This document shows, piece after piece, positions 17,697-27,115 of a stretch of 64,000 nt of DNA. Both the position numbers and the translations under genes were made by a program. This DNA is from Iodobacter arcticus (lineage in GTDB: Bacteria; Pseudomonadota; Gammaproteobacteria; Burkholderiales; Chitinibacteraceae): positions 248,001 through 312,000 of the forward strand of contig NZ_JBHTBQ010000006.1 in the NCBI RefSeq assembly GCF_042664895.1, in the 5' to 3' direction. Under the pieces are notes generated by a model that did no database searches, was not told where the DNA came from, and saw only the letters and a program-made list of their open reading frames with translations. Each line of letters starts with the position of its first letter. The stretch's first letter is position 1.

Positions 17697-18665
17697 ATGC
17701 AAACTCAGGTGATTCGTATCCATGCCCATGGTGATAGCCGCGTGATGCAGCTTGAAAATCACACTCTTGCCGCACCTCAGGCTGGCGAAGTGTTGCTGCG
17801 CCAAACGGCTATTGGTGTCAATTTCATTGATACTTATCATCGATCGGGTTTGTATCCGCTCAGCCTTCCTTCTGGCCTTGGCGTAGAAGCGTGCGGTGTG
17901 GTCGAGGCCATTGGTGCGGGTGTGATTGAGTTTAAGCAGGGAGATCGAGTGGCTTATGCGGGCGGTGCAGTAGGCGCTTATGCATCGTATCGCGTGATGC
18001 CTGTGGATAAGCTGGTCTTGGTTCCTGCGGGCGTGAGCGATGAAATTGCCGCGGGCACCTTGCTGCGTGGAATGACAGCACAGTATCTACTAAAGCAGAC
18101 TTTTCCAGTGCATGTGGGGCAAACCATTTTATTTCATGCCGCTGCCGGTGGTGTGGGCCAGCTTGCTTGCCAGTGGGCGCGCGAGCTTGGTGCCATCGTG
18201 ATTGGTACGGTAGGTTCGGAAGAAAAAGCGGCAGTTGCCCGTGCTTATTGCGACCATGTGATCGACTACGCGCATTTTTCTGAGCATGTGCGCGAAATAA
18301 CGGGTGGCAAGGGAGTGTCAGTGGTGTATGACGGAGTGGGGGCCGATACTTTTGCAGGATCGCTGGAAAGTTTGGCAAGGCGGGGCATGTTGGTAAGTTT
18401 TGGTAATGCATCTGGCCCTGTGCCTGCTTTTGAGCCTGCAATTTTGGCGCAAAAAGGTTCGCTTTTCTTTACACGTCCTACACTGGGACATTACACCTCA
18501 ACGAGAGCCGAGCTGGTGAATACAGCAGCAGACTATTTTTACGCCGTGCGTCGCGGGTTTGTTAAGCCAGAAATCGGCCAGAGCTACGCTTTAGCAGATG
18601 TTGCACAGGCGCACCAAGATCTGGCGCTGCGTAAGACGCAAGGCTCCACTTTACTACGGCCCTGA
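17697..18665 (+). CDS. qor: NADPH quinone oxidoreductase (zeta-crystallin/Qor family)
   Basis: A zinc-free medium-chain reductase of 322 residues that reduces quinones with NADPH. Visible features are NFIDTYHRSGLYP, GVEACGVVEAIGAGV and the nucleotide-binding HAAAGGVGQLACQWAR. The frame is open far upstream, but AAAAGGAA lies 4 and 7 bases before the tandem ATGs at 17694 and 17697, and the protein family begins here. The following yqiA gene starts 4 bp after the stop, so the two are probably co-transcribed. The 285 bp between metH and this start show no clear regulatory motif. Confidence 0.9.
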   Translation: MQTQVIRIHAHGDSRVMQLENHTLAAPQAGEVLLRQTAIGVNFIDTYHRSGLYPLSLPSGLGVEACGVVEAIGAGVIEFKQGDRVAYAGGAVGAYASYRVMPVDKLVLVPAGVSDEIAAGTLLRGMTAQYLLKQTFPVHVGQTILFHAAAGGVGQLACQWARELGAIVIGTVGSEEKAAVARAYCDHVIDYAHFSEHVREITGGKGVSVVYDGVGADTFAGSLESLARRGMLVSFGNASGPVPAFEPAILAQKGSLFFTRPTLGHYTSTRAELVNTAADYFYAVRRGFVKPEIGQSYALADVAQAHQDLALRKTQGSTLLRP

Positions 18666-18669
18666 TAAG

Positions 18670-19251
18670 ATGAAAGATCGCCCACATATTATTTATCTGC
18701 ATGGCTTTTTATCCAGCCCCCTGTCGCAAAAAGCGCAGGAAATGGCGGCTTGGATGAAGCAGCAGGGCTTACAGGATTATTTTCATTGCCCGCAGCTGCC
18801 TATGGATCCGGATGCGGCAGGTGTATTGTTGCAAGGTTTGTTTTTTAAGCTGGTGCATGAAGATATTTGCATTGTGGGCAGCTCATTAGGCGGGTTTTTT
18901 GCCACATGGGCGGCAGAAACTTTTGCTTGCCGGGCGGTACTGATTAATCCTGCGGTGCAGCCCTATACCAGAATTAATGAGTATTTAGGGCCGCAGCGTA
19001 ATTATCAGACCGGCGAGATTCATATGATTGACGCTTGTTTTTCTGAGCAGCTAAAAGCGTTTGAGCGGCTGCCAAGCCAGCCTGAGCGATACTGGCTGCT
19101 TACACAAACGGGCGATGAGGTGCTGGATTATCAGCTTGGTGTGAACTATTACTCGGCGTGCCGTCAGACTATTATTGAAGGCGGCGATCATGGCTTTGTT
19201 GATTTTGTTCAGTGGCTGCCCGAGATATGGGGGTTTGCTCAGGGAAAATAA
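18670..19251 (+). CDS. yqiA: YqiA-type alpha/beta-hydrolase esterase
   Basis: A small cytoplasmic esterase of 193 residues. It starts IIYLHGFLSSPLSQKAQ, the nucleophile elbow is GSSLGG, the acid is likely in TGDEVLDY and the histidine is in GGDHGF. These match the YqiA/UPF0227 family, which hydrolyses short acyl esters, though natural substrates are unknown. The ATG is 4 bp after the qor stop without a strong ribosome site, suggesting translational coupling. A short inverted repeat GCGGGA-CAG-TCCCGC follows at 19312-19326. Confidence 0.85.
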   Translation: MKDRPHIIYLHGFLSSPLSQKAQEMAAWMKQQGLQDYFHCPQLPMDPDAAGVLLQGLFFKLVHEDICIVGSSLGGFFATWAAETFACRAVLINPAVQPYTRINEYLGPQRNYQTGEIHMIDACFSEQLKAFERLPSQPERYWLLTQTGDEVLDYQLGVNYYSACRQTIIEGGDHGFVDFVQWLPEIWGFAQGK

Positions 19252-19369
19252 ACCCCAAAGCTGATCGCCTGTTTGTGGTTAGCACTGAGTGTTAAATATT
19301 ATATTTGCATGGCGGGACAGTCCCGCAATTTCTACCCGCAGTCTGAGATTTTTGTTTAAGGATTAAAGC

Positions 19370-20278
19370 ATGACCCCACAAAGTGGAATTCTGCCTCCTG
19401 CCAATGGGCACGCATTATTTACCCTGTTTCGGCGGCGCTTAGGCAGGCGCGCAGATGCACGTCTTAAAGCTTTACTTGCCAGTGTTTCTGATCGTATTCA
19501 GCTTTTACAGGCAGAAGACAGCCGGGCCAGTGTGGTGTTGGCTTTTGGCCCGCATGTTTGGCCGGAGCTTTATCAAAGCAAGCCAGAGCTGCTGCGGGAT
19601 TTTCCCTCTATTTCAGGGGCAATTCACCCTGCTCCTGCAAGTGACGTGGATGTTTTGCTGCATTTACGTGGCGAGCGTTATGATTTGTTGCATGAATTTG
19701 CTGATCAGCTGAGTGCTGAAATGGCCGAGTGGCTAGATGTGATTGAAACCGTACATGGCTTTCGCTACCGTGATATGCGTGATTTAACGGGCTTTGTGGA
19801 TGGCACAGAAAACCCCGAAGGCGATGAGCGGGCCGAAGTTGCATTGGTCTCTGACGGTGATTGGGCGGGTGGCAGTTATATCCACCTGCAGCGCTATGTG
19901 CACCGCATGGAGCAATGGAAAAAACTTCCCGTGCGTCAGCAAGAAGCGGTGATGGGGCGTACCAAGGAAACAAATGAAGAGCTCCCTGATGAAGATCGGC
20001 CACATACCGCGCATATCAGCCGAGTGATTATTGAAGAAAACGGTGAAGAGCTGGCTATGCTCAGGCATTCCATGCCCTACGGCGCGCCGGGTGGGGAAAA
20101 GGGTCTCTACTTTATTTCCTACTGTAAAACGCCGTCAGTGTTTGAGAAAATGCTTACCAGAATGGTAGCGCCTACATCAGACGGCAGAGTTGATCACCTG
20201 CTTAACTTTACCCGCGCAGTGACAGGCGCTGCTTTTTTTGCGCCAAGCATTGAGCAGTTAAAGCAATTACAAAGTTAA
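19370..20278 (+). CDS. yfeX: DyP-type haem peroxidase (YfeX-like)
   Basis: A cytoplasmic dye-decolourising-type peroxidase of 302 residues, close to E. coli YfeX in length. The family motif GFVDGTENP holds the distal Asp at about residue 144. The likely proximal haem ligand is His215 in TAHISRV, and the distal Arg is in MLRHSMPYG. YfeX proteins act on porphyrins or other one-electron donors, and the true substrate is debated. A site AAGGAT lies 7 bases before the ATG. No encapsulin gene adjoins it. It is monocistronic. Confidence 0.92.
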   Translation: MTPQSGILPPANGHALFTLFRRRLGRRADARLKALLASVSDRIQLLQAEDSRASVVLAFGPHVWPELYQSKPELLRDFPSISGAIHPAPASDVDVLLHLRGERYDLLHEFADQLSAEMAEWLDVIETVHGFRYRDMRDLTGFVDGTENPEGDERAEVALVSDGDWAGGSYIHLQRYVHRMEQWKKLPVRQQEAVMGRTKETNEELPDEDRPHTAHISRVIIEENGEELAMLRHSMPYGAPGGEKGLYFISYCKTPSVFEKMLTRMVAPTSDGRVDHLLNFTRAVTGAAFFAPSIEQLKQLQS

Positions 20279-20476
20279 AAAGTGTCTGATGTACAAAGCG
20301 CTAACTCCCCGTAAATAGCAGCTATAAGCGGTGTTTTAAGCGGTATTATTGCTTAAGCCCGCTTTTGCTGTAGACGTTTGAATGCTTCAAATCAAACCCT
20401 GTTCAGGAAACCCCCGATTGCTGTAAAAAATGAACGCGCTCACATTGCGTGGACACATTCGAGGGGAGTTTTGTTT

Positions 20477-21670
20477 ATGCAATTCGTTCAGAAATCAGCC
20501 GTGCTATCCGCCGCTCTTGCTTTAGCCTTGACTGCTTGTGGCCAAAAGCCAGAAAGCAATACCGAGGCATCTGCCCCAGCCGCTGCTGCAGCACCTGCCG
20601 GTGATTCATCGGTCGTAAAAATTGGTTTTGCAGCACCGCTTACCGGGCCGCAAGCGCATTATGGCAAGGGCTATCAAAATGGCGTGCAGCTGGCGATTGA
20701 CGATGTAAACGAAACAAAACCAACACTGGATGGCAAGCCCGTTAAGTTTGAGCTGGTGGCCGAAGACGATATGGCGGACCCAAAAACAGCCACACAGGTT
20801 GCCGAGAAATTTGTTGATAGCAAAGTAGCAGGGGTTATTGGTCACTTTAATTCAGGCTGCGCTATTCCGGCTTCCAAGATTTATTCCGATGCGGGCCTGC
20901 CACAAATTGCGATGGCCACCGCACCTGCCTATACCGCCCAAGGGTTTAAAACCACTTTCCGTTCCTTGACTTCTGATTCACAGCTTGGCTCGGTTATTGG
21001 TAAGTACACCGTAGAAAAGCTAGGCGCTAAGAAAATCGCCATCATCGACGATCGCTCAGCTTACGGCCAAGGCTTGGCTGATGAGTTTGAAAAAGCCGCT
21101 AAGGCAGCCGGTGCTGAAATCGTAAAACGCGAATTCACCAGCGATAAAGAAACGGATTTCACCTCGATTCTGACCTCCATCAAAGGCGCTAAGCCAGATG
21201 TGATTTTCTACGGCGGCACTGACGCACAATCCGGCCCTATGGCGCGTCAAAAGAAACGCTTAGCCATCAATGTACCGATTGTTTCTGGCGAAATGACTCG
21301 CTCAGATACTTTCTTGAAATTAGCCGGCCCAGATGCAGAAGGCACGATTGCTGCACTGGCTGGCCAGCCATTGGATCTGATGCCAGGTGGTAAAGACTTT
21401 GCAGCCCGTTACAAAGCTAAATACGGCGAGCTGGAAATTTACACCCCATACGGCTACGACTCTACCCGCCTGATGCTGGCTGCGATACAAGCTGCGGGCT
21501 CGGCCAGCCCGGCCAAATATCTGCCCGTACTGGCTAAGATCAAGCATAGCGGCGTCACCTCTAGCAATATCAGCTTTGACGACAAAGGCGATTTGCAAGA
21601 CGGTAGCCTGACTGTGTACAAGGTGAAAGGCGGTAAGTGGGAAGTATTGGAAACACTAGGCGGTAAATAA
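20477..21670 (+). CDS. Branched-chain amino acid-type substrate-binding lipoprotein (LivK-like)
   Basis: A periplasm-facing ligand-binding protein of the Leu/Ile/Val-binding family, 397 residues. It has a signal peptide ending in lipobox LTAC (Cys21), an Ala/Pro-rich linker, then IGFAAPLTGPQAHYGKGYQNG, GVIGHFNSGCAIPASKIY and IIDDRSAYGQGLADE, all typical of LivK. GAGGGGAG lies 8 bases upstream of the ATG, so the longer frame from 20378 is rejected. No liv permease or ATPase gene adjoins it, so it is either an orphan receptor or pairs with a transporter elsewhere. Confidence 0.9.
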   Translation: MQFVQKSAVLSAALALALTACGQKPESNTEASAPAAAAAPAGDSSVVKIGFAAPLTGPQAHYGKGYQNGVQLAIDDVNETKPTLDGKPVKFELVAEDDMADPKTATQVAEKFVDSKVAGVIGHFNSGCAIPASKIYSDAGLPQIAMATAPAYTAQGFKTTFRSLTSDSQLGSVIGKYTVEKLGAKKIAIIDDRSAYGQGLADEFEKAAKAAGAEIVKREFTSDKETDFTSILTSIKGAKPDVIFYGGTDAQSGPMARQKKRLAINVPIVSGEMTRSDTFLKLAGPDAEGTIAALAGQPLDLMPGGKDFAARYKAKYGELEIYTPYGYDSTRLMLAAIQAAGSASPAKYLPVLAKIKHSGVTSSNISFDDKGDLQDGSLTVYKVKGGKWEVLETLGGK

Positions 21671-21716
21671 AATTATTCCAGCCTGCTTGCAGGCTGGCTT
21701 GCAAGACTCTCTCATA

Positions 21717-21748
21717 ATGCAAACTGGCTCGCTGGTTTGCATTTTTTT
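21717..21748 (+). terminator. Terminator after the LivK-like gene
   Basis: The stem ATGCAAAC (21717-21724) pairs with GTTTGCAT (21735-21742) and runs into seven Ts. A second perfect hairpin without a T run, CCAGCCTG/CAGGCTGG, lies just before it at 21678-21697. Confidence 0.9.
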
Positions 21749-21755
21749 ATGCGTA

Positions 21756-21799
21756 TTGTAGGTTGGGTTAGCAGCTTTATCGCGTAACCCAACCTACAA
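21756..21799. repeat. GTAGGTTGGGTTA palindromic repeat
   Basis: A perfect 15-bp inverted repeat, 21756-21770 with 21785-21799, around a 14-base loop. Its ends read TTGTAGG, like the other GTAGG palindromes in the window. The 340 bp from 21671 to 22010 hold only terminators and repeats. Confidence 0.85.
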
Positions 21800-21892
21800 A
21801 ATCTGCATGCTTTTCATGTATTTCAAATATTCGAAAACTTGTGCTGAGCTACTTATATCAGCACATAAAGATCACTAGATTTTACGGTTTTC

Positions 21893-21946
21893 TCTGTGTG
21901 CTCCGTGTTCTCTGTTTATTTCTGTGTCTACAGGTTTTTTTACCCA
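21893..21946. repeat. CTCTGTG-type repeat, single arm
   Basis: A degenerate run of CTCTGTG/CTCCGTG units ending in GTGTCTACAGG and a T run. The same ending occurs at 34850-34862 and a variant near 50526. It provides a GTG that opens the following frame early (21924), probably without function. Confidence 0.7.
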
Positions 21947-22010
21947 GAATCAGTGCGTTTCAGTCTTTCCTGATTCAAAATGGCAGGGTGATGTAATCGG
22001 GAGTATTGCT

Positions 22011-22952
22011 TTGAATGATAAAACCCCTGAGCAGCAGTGGCAGTGGTTGCAGAGTGGGCCGGGTTTAGGTGCTTTAAGCGAGTCTTGCCCTGATGATTGG
22101 CTCATGGTGCGTGATGAGCTGGCGGCGGTGTTTGCGCGGCGGGATCCGGCTGAGCTTAAGCAGTTGGTCGAGCGATCTTCAAAGCGAATCAAGGCCGATG
22201 CACGCTTTTTATCGGGCGAGCGAAATGGTCGTGCTTTTGCTGATTTTGTCCGCGTTCAGATTCGCCAGCGAATGACCGAGCTGGCGCTTCGCCAGTATGC
22301 TTTTTCTGCGGCCACAGGCGTGTATCAGGGCAAGGTCAGGTTTAATTTCTTTAATGGCTTTTTGGCGCAAAAACTATTATTTAAGCGTGATCTAGTGAGA
22401 AAACCCGTATCGATGCGGGCATTTAAGTGCATCTGGCCGCTGTTATGGCAAAAGCGGCTTTTGATGCCCTTGGTAGAAAAGCGCGGAATTTATTGTTTTT
22501 ATAGCCGCGAGCTGATTGCAGGTTTAGCCCGGATCATTGGCCAGCGTAGCTGCTTAGAAATTGCGGCGGGGGATGGTACGCTCAGCCGATTTTTAAGTGA
22601 TGAAGGTGTGGATATCACCGCTAGCGACGATTTTAGTTGGGGAAAAGTAGTGCAATATCCTGAAGCCGTGCAGCGCTTAGATGCCGCTGCAGCGATGGCA
22701 CGATTTAATCCACAGGTGGTGATTTGCTCTTGGTCGCCTTCGGGCAACCGCTTTGAAAAGCAGATTTTTCGCTCCCGTAGTGTGGAAACTTATATCGTCA
22801 TCGGCAGCCATTCGCGCTTTATTACCGGCAACTGGGCCGATTATGAGGCGCAAACGACATTTGATTGGCAGGAAGATGTAGCACTCAGCAAGCTGGTGCT
22901 GCCGCCTGAGTTAAAAGCGGGGGTATGGGTTTTTCAGCGCAAAAGCGCTTAA
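22011..22952 (+). CDS. Putative SAM-dependent methyltransferase-like protein
   Basis: A 313-residue cytoplasmic protein I cannot assign to a named family. The C-terminal half holds a motif-I-like sequence CLEIAAGDGTLSRFL near residue 183, then a second acidic strand end (ITASDDFSW) and a motif-IV-like VVICSWSPSG, consistent with a Rossmann methyltransferase. The N-terminal half is helical and basic. The start is uncertain. A GTG at 21924 lies inside a dispersed repeat without a ribosome site. The TTG at 22011 follows GGGAG with a 7-base spacer and is preferred. Confidence 0.65.
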   Translation: MNDKTPEQQWQWLQSGPGLGALSESCPDDWLMVRDELAAVFARRDPAELKQLVERSSKRIKADARFLSGERNGRAFADFVRVQIRQRMTELALRQYAFSAATGVYQGKVRFNFFNGFLAQKLLFKRDLVRKPVSMRAFKCIWPLLWQKRLLMPLVEKRGIYCFYSRELIAGLARIIGQRSCLEIAAGDGTLSRFLSDEGVDITASDDFSWGKVVQYPEAVQRLDAAAAMARFNPQVVICSWSPSGNRFEKQIFRSRSVETYIVIGSHSRFITGNWADYEAQTTFDWQEDVALSKLVLPPELKAGVWVFQRKSA

Positions 22953-22989
22953 GTTTTATGAGTCAGAATGACTGGGTTGCAAGCTTTGC

Positions 22990-23024
22990 AGGAGCGGCTT
23001 TCGTCGTAAATACGATAGCGCTCC
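22990..23024. terminator. Weak hairpin between convergent genes
   Basis: GGAGCG (22991-22996) can pair with CGCTCC (23019-23024) between the convergent methyltransferase-like and chemoreceptor genes. There is no proper T run, so function is uncertain. Confidence 0.35.
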
Positions 23025-23038
23025 TTGTATTTATGTAC

Positions 23039-25021
23039 TTAAATCTTCAATTTGCTGACACTTTCTTGCAAGCGGGATGCAACTTGCTGCAGCTCTTCAG
23101 AAGCATGCAGGCCTTTTTCGGTGTAGGCGCGGCTGCCGTCGGCTTCTCTGGCAATGGCTTCAACGTGCATGGCAACGTGTTCGCTGGCGGTGCGTTGCTC
23201 AACCAAGGTGTCACTAATGGCACGTAGTTGCAGGACTACACCACTCATTTGTTCACGCATGGTGTTGACCGATGAGCTGACCTTTTGCGACATATCACTA
23301 TTGCGCTCTACCTCGGCCACGCTGCGGTTCATGCTGTGCACAGCATCTTGCGTGGCATGCTGAACTTTGCTTAAGACGCCGACGATTTCGGCAGAAGAGC
23401 TGGATGTTCTTTCTGCCAGTTTGCGCACTTCATCTGCAACTACCGCAAAGCCACGACCTTGCTCTCCGGCACGTGCAGCTTCAATGGCGGCGTTAAGCGC
23501 CAGCAGATTAGTTTGATCGGCAATTTCCCGGATTACGCCTACTAAGGATGAGATACGCGTTGATTCGGTGCTGAGATGATTAATGCTGGTGGAGACGGTA
23601 TTGATGCTGTCAGCAATTTGCTGCATTTGCCCGAAGGCAGAGTCGACTTCAGCCACGCTTTGGATGGCTTGCACCTCAGATTGCGTGCCTAATTCCAGCG
23701 CATTTTTTGCATAAGATGCGCTTTCTGCAATGCTGGTAGAAAGTTGCTCTACGGCGCTGGAAACCATTTGCGTTGTTTCGCTTTGCCTGACCGCCATATC
23801 GGCAATGCTGGCAACCGTTTTAGCGTATTCGATGGCGATATCGCCCAGTAAAGTGGTGGCAATTTGGGTTTCTGCCACCATGCTGCGCAAGTCTTTCTGC
23901 ATGCTATCAATGGCTTGCAAGAGGCTGCCATCGGCAGAAGGCGGGATCGGCACGGCTAAATTACCCTCGGCAATCAGTTTAACCAGCGCCACTACGGTAT
24001 TAGGGTCACTGCCAAGCTGCATGCTCAGCGCGCGGTAAAAAGCCCAGCCCAGTAAGCTAATTAAAATAAGCGCGATGATGGACGTGCCCATATAGCGATT
24101 ACGCTGCTCTGTAAGGCCATCTACCCTCACTTGTAGTAATTTGTTTAAAGAGGCTTGCAGGCTTTGGTTTAATTCTTCCTGGGCTTTGCTGCCTTGCTGG
24201 TGCAGTTGCAGCAGTGTGGGCAGCATTTCGGCCGTTTTGCTTTCTAGCGATACTGGGCTTAGCTCGCTTTGCAGCTTGCTATATTGGCTGCTCATTGCAT
24301 TTAAAGCGCTATCAAAATGTTTACTCATTTCTGCATTGTAATTACCCACGCGGATTAAATTACCGATGCTAAGGTCAAGGTTTTGCTGGGCAAGTGGGCG
24401 TAGCTCAATCAAGCGGGTGGCTTGCCCGGCTTGCTCTGTTTTTAGGGCAATTGAGCCACGCGCCATATGTTCACCCAGCAAGTCCTGATAAGCAGGTAGC
24501 CTGAAGCAAACCGTATCCATTAAATAATAGGTGTCGATATCGGGATCTAGCGTAAGGTTGGATTGATCACAAGCATCAGAAATATGTTGGGTCATTTTGC
24601 TGGAAAGTTTGGCGTAGCTTTCTTCTATATTTTTCGGGTCTTCCGTGGCTTGTTTACGAAACTCGTCCCAAGATTGGCGCAAGGCATCCCGCTGGCTATC
24701 AAAGCCTAAATCTTTAACGAGTTGGGTTTGCTCCGGGCTGGCTAATACTTTTTCAAGCTCACCAATCCATGCACTATTATTGGCTGCTAATCCAGCCACT
24801 TTGGCGGCGCGTAAAGGTTGTAAGTCTGCTTGTAAACTTAACCAAGGCTGAATATAGGCCATGCCTTGTTGTTCCCGGGCAGAAAACAAGCGATTTGTTT
24901 CTGTAACCTTGTAGAGCGAGTAGCCAAGAAAACAAATTCCAATTGCGATAACAATACCCATTACTGCAAACCGAGCCGGATAGCTGAGCGAGCGCATAAA
25001 ACGAATTAAGTAGTTCATCAT
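23039..25021 (-). CDS. Methyl-accepting chemotaxis protein
   Basis: A transmembrane chemoreceptor of 660 residues. A membrane helix at about residues 18-38 is followed by a long helical periplasmic sensor (about 40-310), a second helix near 315-332, a HAMP-like region (residues about 335-385) and the kinase-control hairpin tip EIADQTNLLALNAAIEAARA. The conserved VVADEVRKLAERT follows. It ends in ...SKLKI with no NWETF-type pentapeptide for CheR binding. Two tandem ATGs occur at the start. It is divergent from a gene for a periplasmic ligand-binding-like protein, which may feed it signals. Confidence 0.92.
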   Translation of the reverse strand: MMNYLIRFMRSLSYPARFAVMGIVIAIGICFLGYSLYKVTETNRLFSAREQQGMAYIQPWLSLQADLQPLRAAKVAGLAANNSAWIGELEKVLASPEQTQLVKDLGFDSQRDALRQSWDEFRKQATEDPKNIEESYAKLSSKMTQHISDACDQSNLTLDPDIDTYYLMDTVCFRLPAYQDLLGEHMARGSIALKTEQAGQATRLIELRPLAQQNLDLSIGNLIRVGNYNAEMSKHFDSALNAMSSQYSKLQSELSPVSLESKTAEMLPTLLQLHQQGSKAQEELNQSLQASLNKLLQVRVDGLTEQRNRYMGTSIIALILISLLGWAFYRALSMQLGSDPNTVVALVKLIAEGNLAVPIPPSADGSLLQAIDSMQKDLRSMVAETQIATTLLGDIAIEYAKTVASIADMAVRQSETTQMVSSAVEQLSTSIAESASYAKNALELGTQSEVQAIQSVAEVDSAFGQMQQIADSINTVSTSINHLSTESTRISSLVGVIREIADQTNLLALNAAIEAARAGEQGRGFAVVADEVRKLAERTSSSSAEIVGVLSKVQHATQDAVHSMNRSVAEVERNSDMSQKVSSSVNTMREQMSGVVLQLRAISDTLVEQRTASEHVAMHVEAIAREADGSRAYTEKGLHASEELQQVASRLQESVSKLKI

Positions 25022-25158
25022 CGAGGCTCATATTATTCTGAACTTTCATCCTAGGCAGGATTCGTTTAATCTTAAATTTAATCTGTCTATGAGCGGCTAA
25101 ATGGAGGGGTTGTTTTGTTTGTGCTTTATCTTTCATGGATAAAATGAGGGGAAGGGCG

Positions 25159-25947
25159 ATGTATAAACTAGTAATTGTTTTATTATTTTCGGCTTTTGCT
25201 CACGCAGAGGTACTTGATTTGCATTTAATGGGGCGACGTGATCAAGCGCCGCTGTATTATCATCGTTTATTGCAAGAGTCATTACAGGCAGAGGGGAAGA
25301 GCGTAAAGATTATATTAGCGCCAGAAATGCCTTTGCTGCGTATCTATAAATTATTAGATAGCGGTGAATTATCCGCACATTGGTTTTTGCAAACCGCTGA
25401 ACGGGATAAGCGCTTCTTACGAGTGAATGTGCCATTAAGTTTTGGCTTAATTGGCCAACGTTTATTATTAGTCAAAAAAGGGCAAGCCGAATCCTATGCT
25501 AAAGTAAAAACCTTGGCTGATTTACAAGCGAGTAATAAACGTGCAGGAATGGCTCAGGGCTGGTTTGATGTGATGGTTTGGAAGGCGAATCAATTGCCCG
25601 TGTATGAGCAGATTGGTGATTGGCGCGTTTTATTTAAGCTTGCAGGCGCAAAAAATCGTGGTATAGATTATTTGCCACGTGGTGCTATTGAGATTCTGGA
25701 TGATTTTTCCCAGTATCCGGGCTTAGAAATTGAGCCGAATTTATTATTAAGCTATGAGCGTGATTTCGTTTTTTATGTTTCACCTCATTATCCCCAGCTG
25801 CGAGATCAGATAGAGCGGGCGCTGCAAGCCGCATTGGCAAGTGGTTTGCAGCGCCGTTTATTTGATCAACTTCTTTTACCTAAAGTTAAATCATTAAATT
25901 TAAATAAAAGAACGGTCATTCAGTTGAATTCATCATTTAAAGAATAA
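25159..25947 (+). CDS. Periplasmic ligand-binding-like protein, family 3 type
   Basis: A 262-residue exported protein. The signal peptide (YKLVIVLLFSAFAHA) is followed by a two-lobed binding-protein-like sequence with EVLDLHLMGRRDQAPLYYHRLLQ, then RLLLVKKGQAESYAKVKTLADLQ and FVFYVSPHYPQLRDQIERAL. That order resembles amino-acid-type (family 3) solute-binding folds, but no transporter adjoins it. The ribosome site GAGGGGAAGG precedes the ATG at 25159, so the start 24 bases upstream is rejected. It is divergent from the chemoreceptor gene and ends 1 bp before the convergent patatin-like gene. Confidence 0.75.
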   Translation: MYKLVIVLLFSAFAHAEVLDLHLMGRRDQAPLYYHRLLQESLQAEGKSVKIILAPEMPLLRIYKLLDSGELSAHWFLQTAERDKRFLRVNVPLSFGLIGQRLLLVKKGQAESYAKVKTLADLQASNKRAGMAQGWFDVMVWKANQLPVYEQIGDWRVLFKLAGAKNRGIDYLPRGAIEILDDFSQYPGLEIEPNLLLSYERDFVFYVSPHYPQLRDQIERALQAALASGLQRRLFDQLLLPKVKSLNLNKRTVIQLNSSFKE

Positions 25948-25948
25948 T

Positions 25949-26953
25949 TTATTGTATTAAATGATTAAGCTTTTCCTGGGCATATTTTTTAGCAGCGTGA
26001 TAGCCGGTTTGATAAAGCCTGTCCATATTGCTTCTGGACCAGTCAAATACATCAGGCAGGTTTTTTTCAGCAATCGCGTCAATTAATGGCACTTTATGCA
26101 AGGTAATGCCATCGCTATGCAGAGCTTCAAATAATTTAATATCATCACGGGCAATTTCAACTAAGGGGGTAATAATAGACATTACCCAAGCGTCGTGTAG
26201 ATCTTTGGGTTTTCGGAGTAGTTTTTCTGCACCGAGCAAATCAAAAACGACGATTTCTTCTAAATCCGGGTAGTTTTTGCGCAGGTCTTTAAAGTTAAGA
26301 CAATCAATGGCTGCCCCTTCGATATAAAAATCACCATTAATTTCAGTAGGCGGGTATAGGTAGGGAAAAGACAGCGCGGCTTGTAAGTGCTGTAAATCAA
26401 TCTGGCTGCGTGACCAGTTTTCCATTTGGTGCTGGCTGAGGTTATAAGCATTGAGCCAGAAATCCGGCCCGCTGTTTTTTAAGGCATTAAAGTCGATGAT
26501 TTCTTCGGCAAAAGGGACATGGGCACAAAGGCCGAGCGAATCACTGTTTAAATTGCTTGGGGTGGCGCTGGCAAAAGCCAGTGCAGCACCATCTTTTAAT
26601 GTTTTAGCCCAAGCATTATCTGCGGGCCATTGCTGCATCATTTGTAACAAAGGATTGGCCGAGAGTGCTTGGCGATAAGCCTCCGCCATGGGGCCGGGCT
26701 TATGAAAAACTTTGAAATTCACAGGAAAAGCCCGGTAGATAAAATCAGCGACGCCCATTTCTTTAAGGCTACGCAGTGTGCTTACAATATCGCCGTTCTT
26801 CGGGGCAATATACATTAATCCAAGCAAGGCTCCCGCTCCGGCAGAGGAGATGACATCTACTTTTACCCCTAGCTCGTGAAAGGCTTCTAAAGCGCCTGCA
26901 AGCAGTGTGGCATTGGGTGCGCCGCCACTGATAATTAAAGCTGTACGTGCCAT
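25949..26953 (-). CDS. Patatin-fold protein lacking canonical catalytic residues
   Basis: A 334-residue protein whose N-terminus aligns without gaps to patatin phospholipases, but with key residues replaced. The oxyanion-loop motif GGGxRG reads GGAPNA (residues 10-15). The nucleophile motif GTSAGA reads SAGAGA (37-42), putting Gly39 where the catalytic Ser belongs. The DG(A/G) motif reads EGA, with Glu212 for the Asp. It is therefore probably a pseudoenzyme, unless Ser36 or Ser37 takes over. A strong AAGGAG site precedes the ATG. It converges on the ligand-binding-like gene. Confidence 0.78.
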   Translation of the reverse strand: MARTALIISGGAPNATLLAGALEAFHELGVKVDVISSAGAGALLGLMYIAPKNGDIVSTLRSLKEMGVADFIYRAFPVNFKVFHKPGPMAEAYRQALSANPLLQMMQQWPADNAWAKTLKDGAALAFASATPSNLNSDSLGLCAHVPFAEEIIDFNALKNSGPDFWLNAYNLSQHQMENWSRSQIDLQHLQAALSFPYLYPPTEINGDFYIEGAAIDCLNFKDLRKNYPDLEEIVVFDLLGAEKLLRKPKDLHDAWVMSIITPLVEIARDDIKLFEALHSDGITLHKVPLIDAIAEKNLPDVFDWSRSNMDRLYQTGYHAAKKYAQEKLNHLIQ

Positions 26954-27115
26954 ACCTTTCTCCTTTCAAAAGTTTACTTACACCTAACTAGGCCTCTGCC
27001 TTATTGTAATGCCAGAAGTCTTTTATGGCTGGAAATGGCTACGTTTTCCTAGCTAGCAGGCAAATTTAAATCTGCTAGAACACAGTAAGGGTGTCTATTG
27101 CTGAGGAGTTTTATC

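Noticed and set aside
21924..22010. Long N-terminus for the methyltransferase-like protein
   Set aside because: It is read from within a CTCTGTG-type repeat and has no ribosome site. The TTG at 22011 has a good one.
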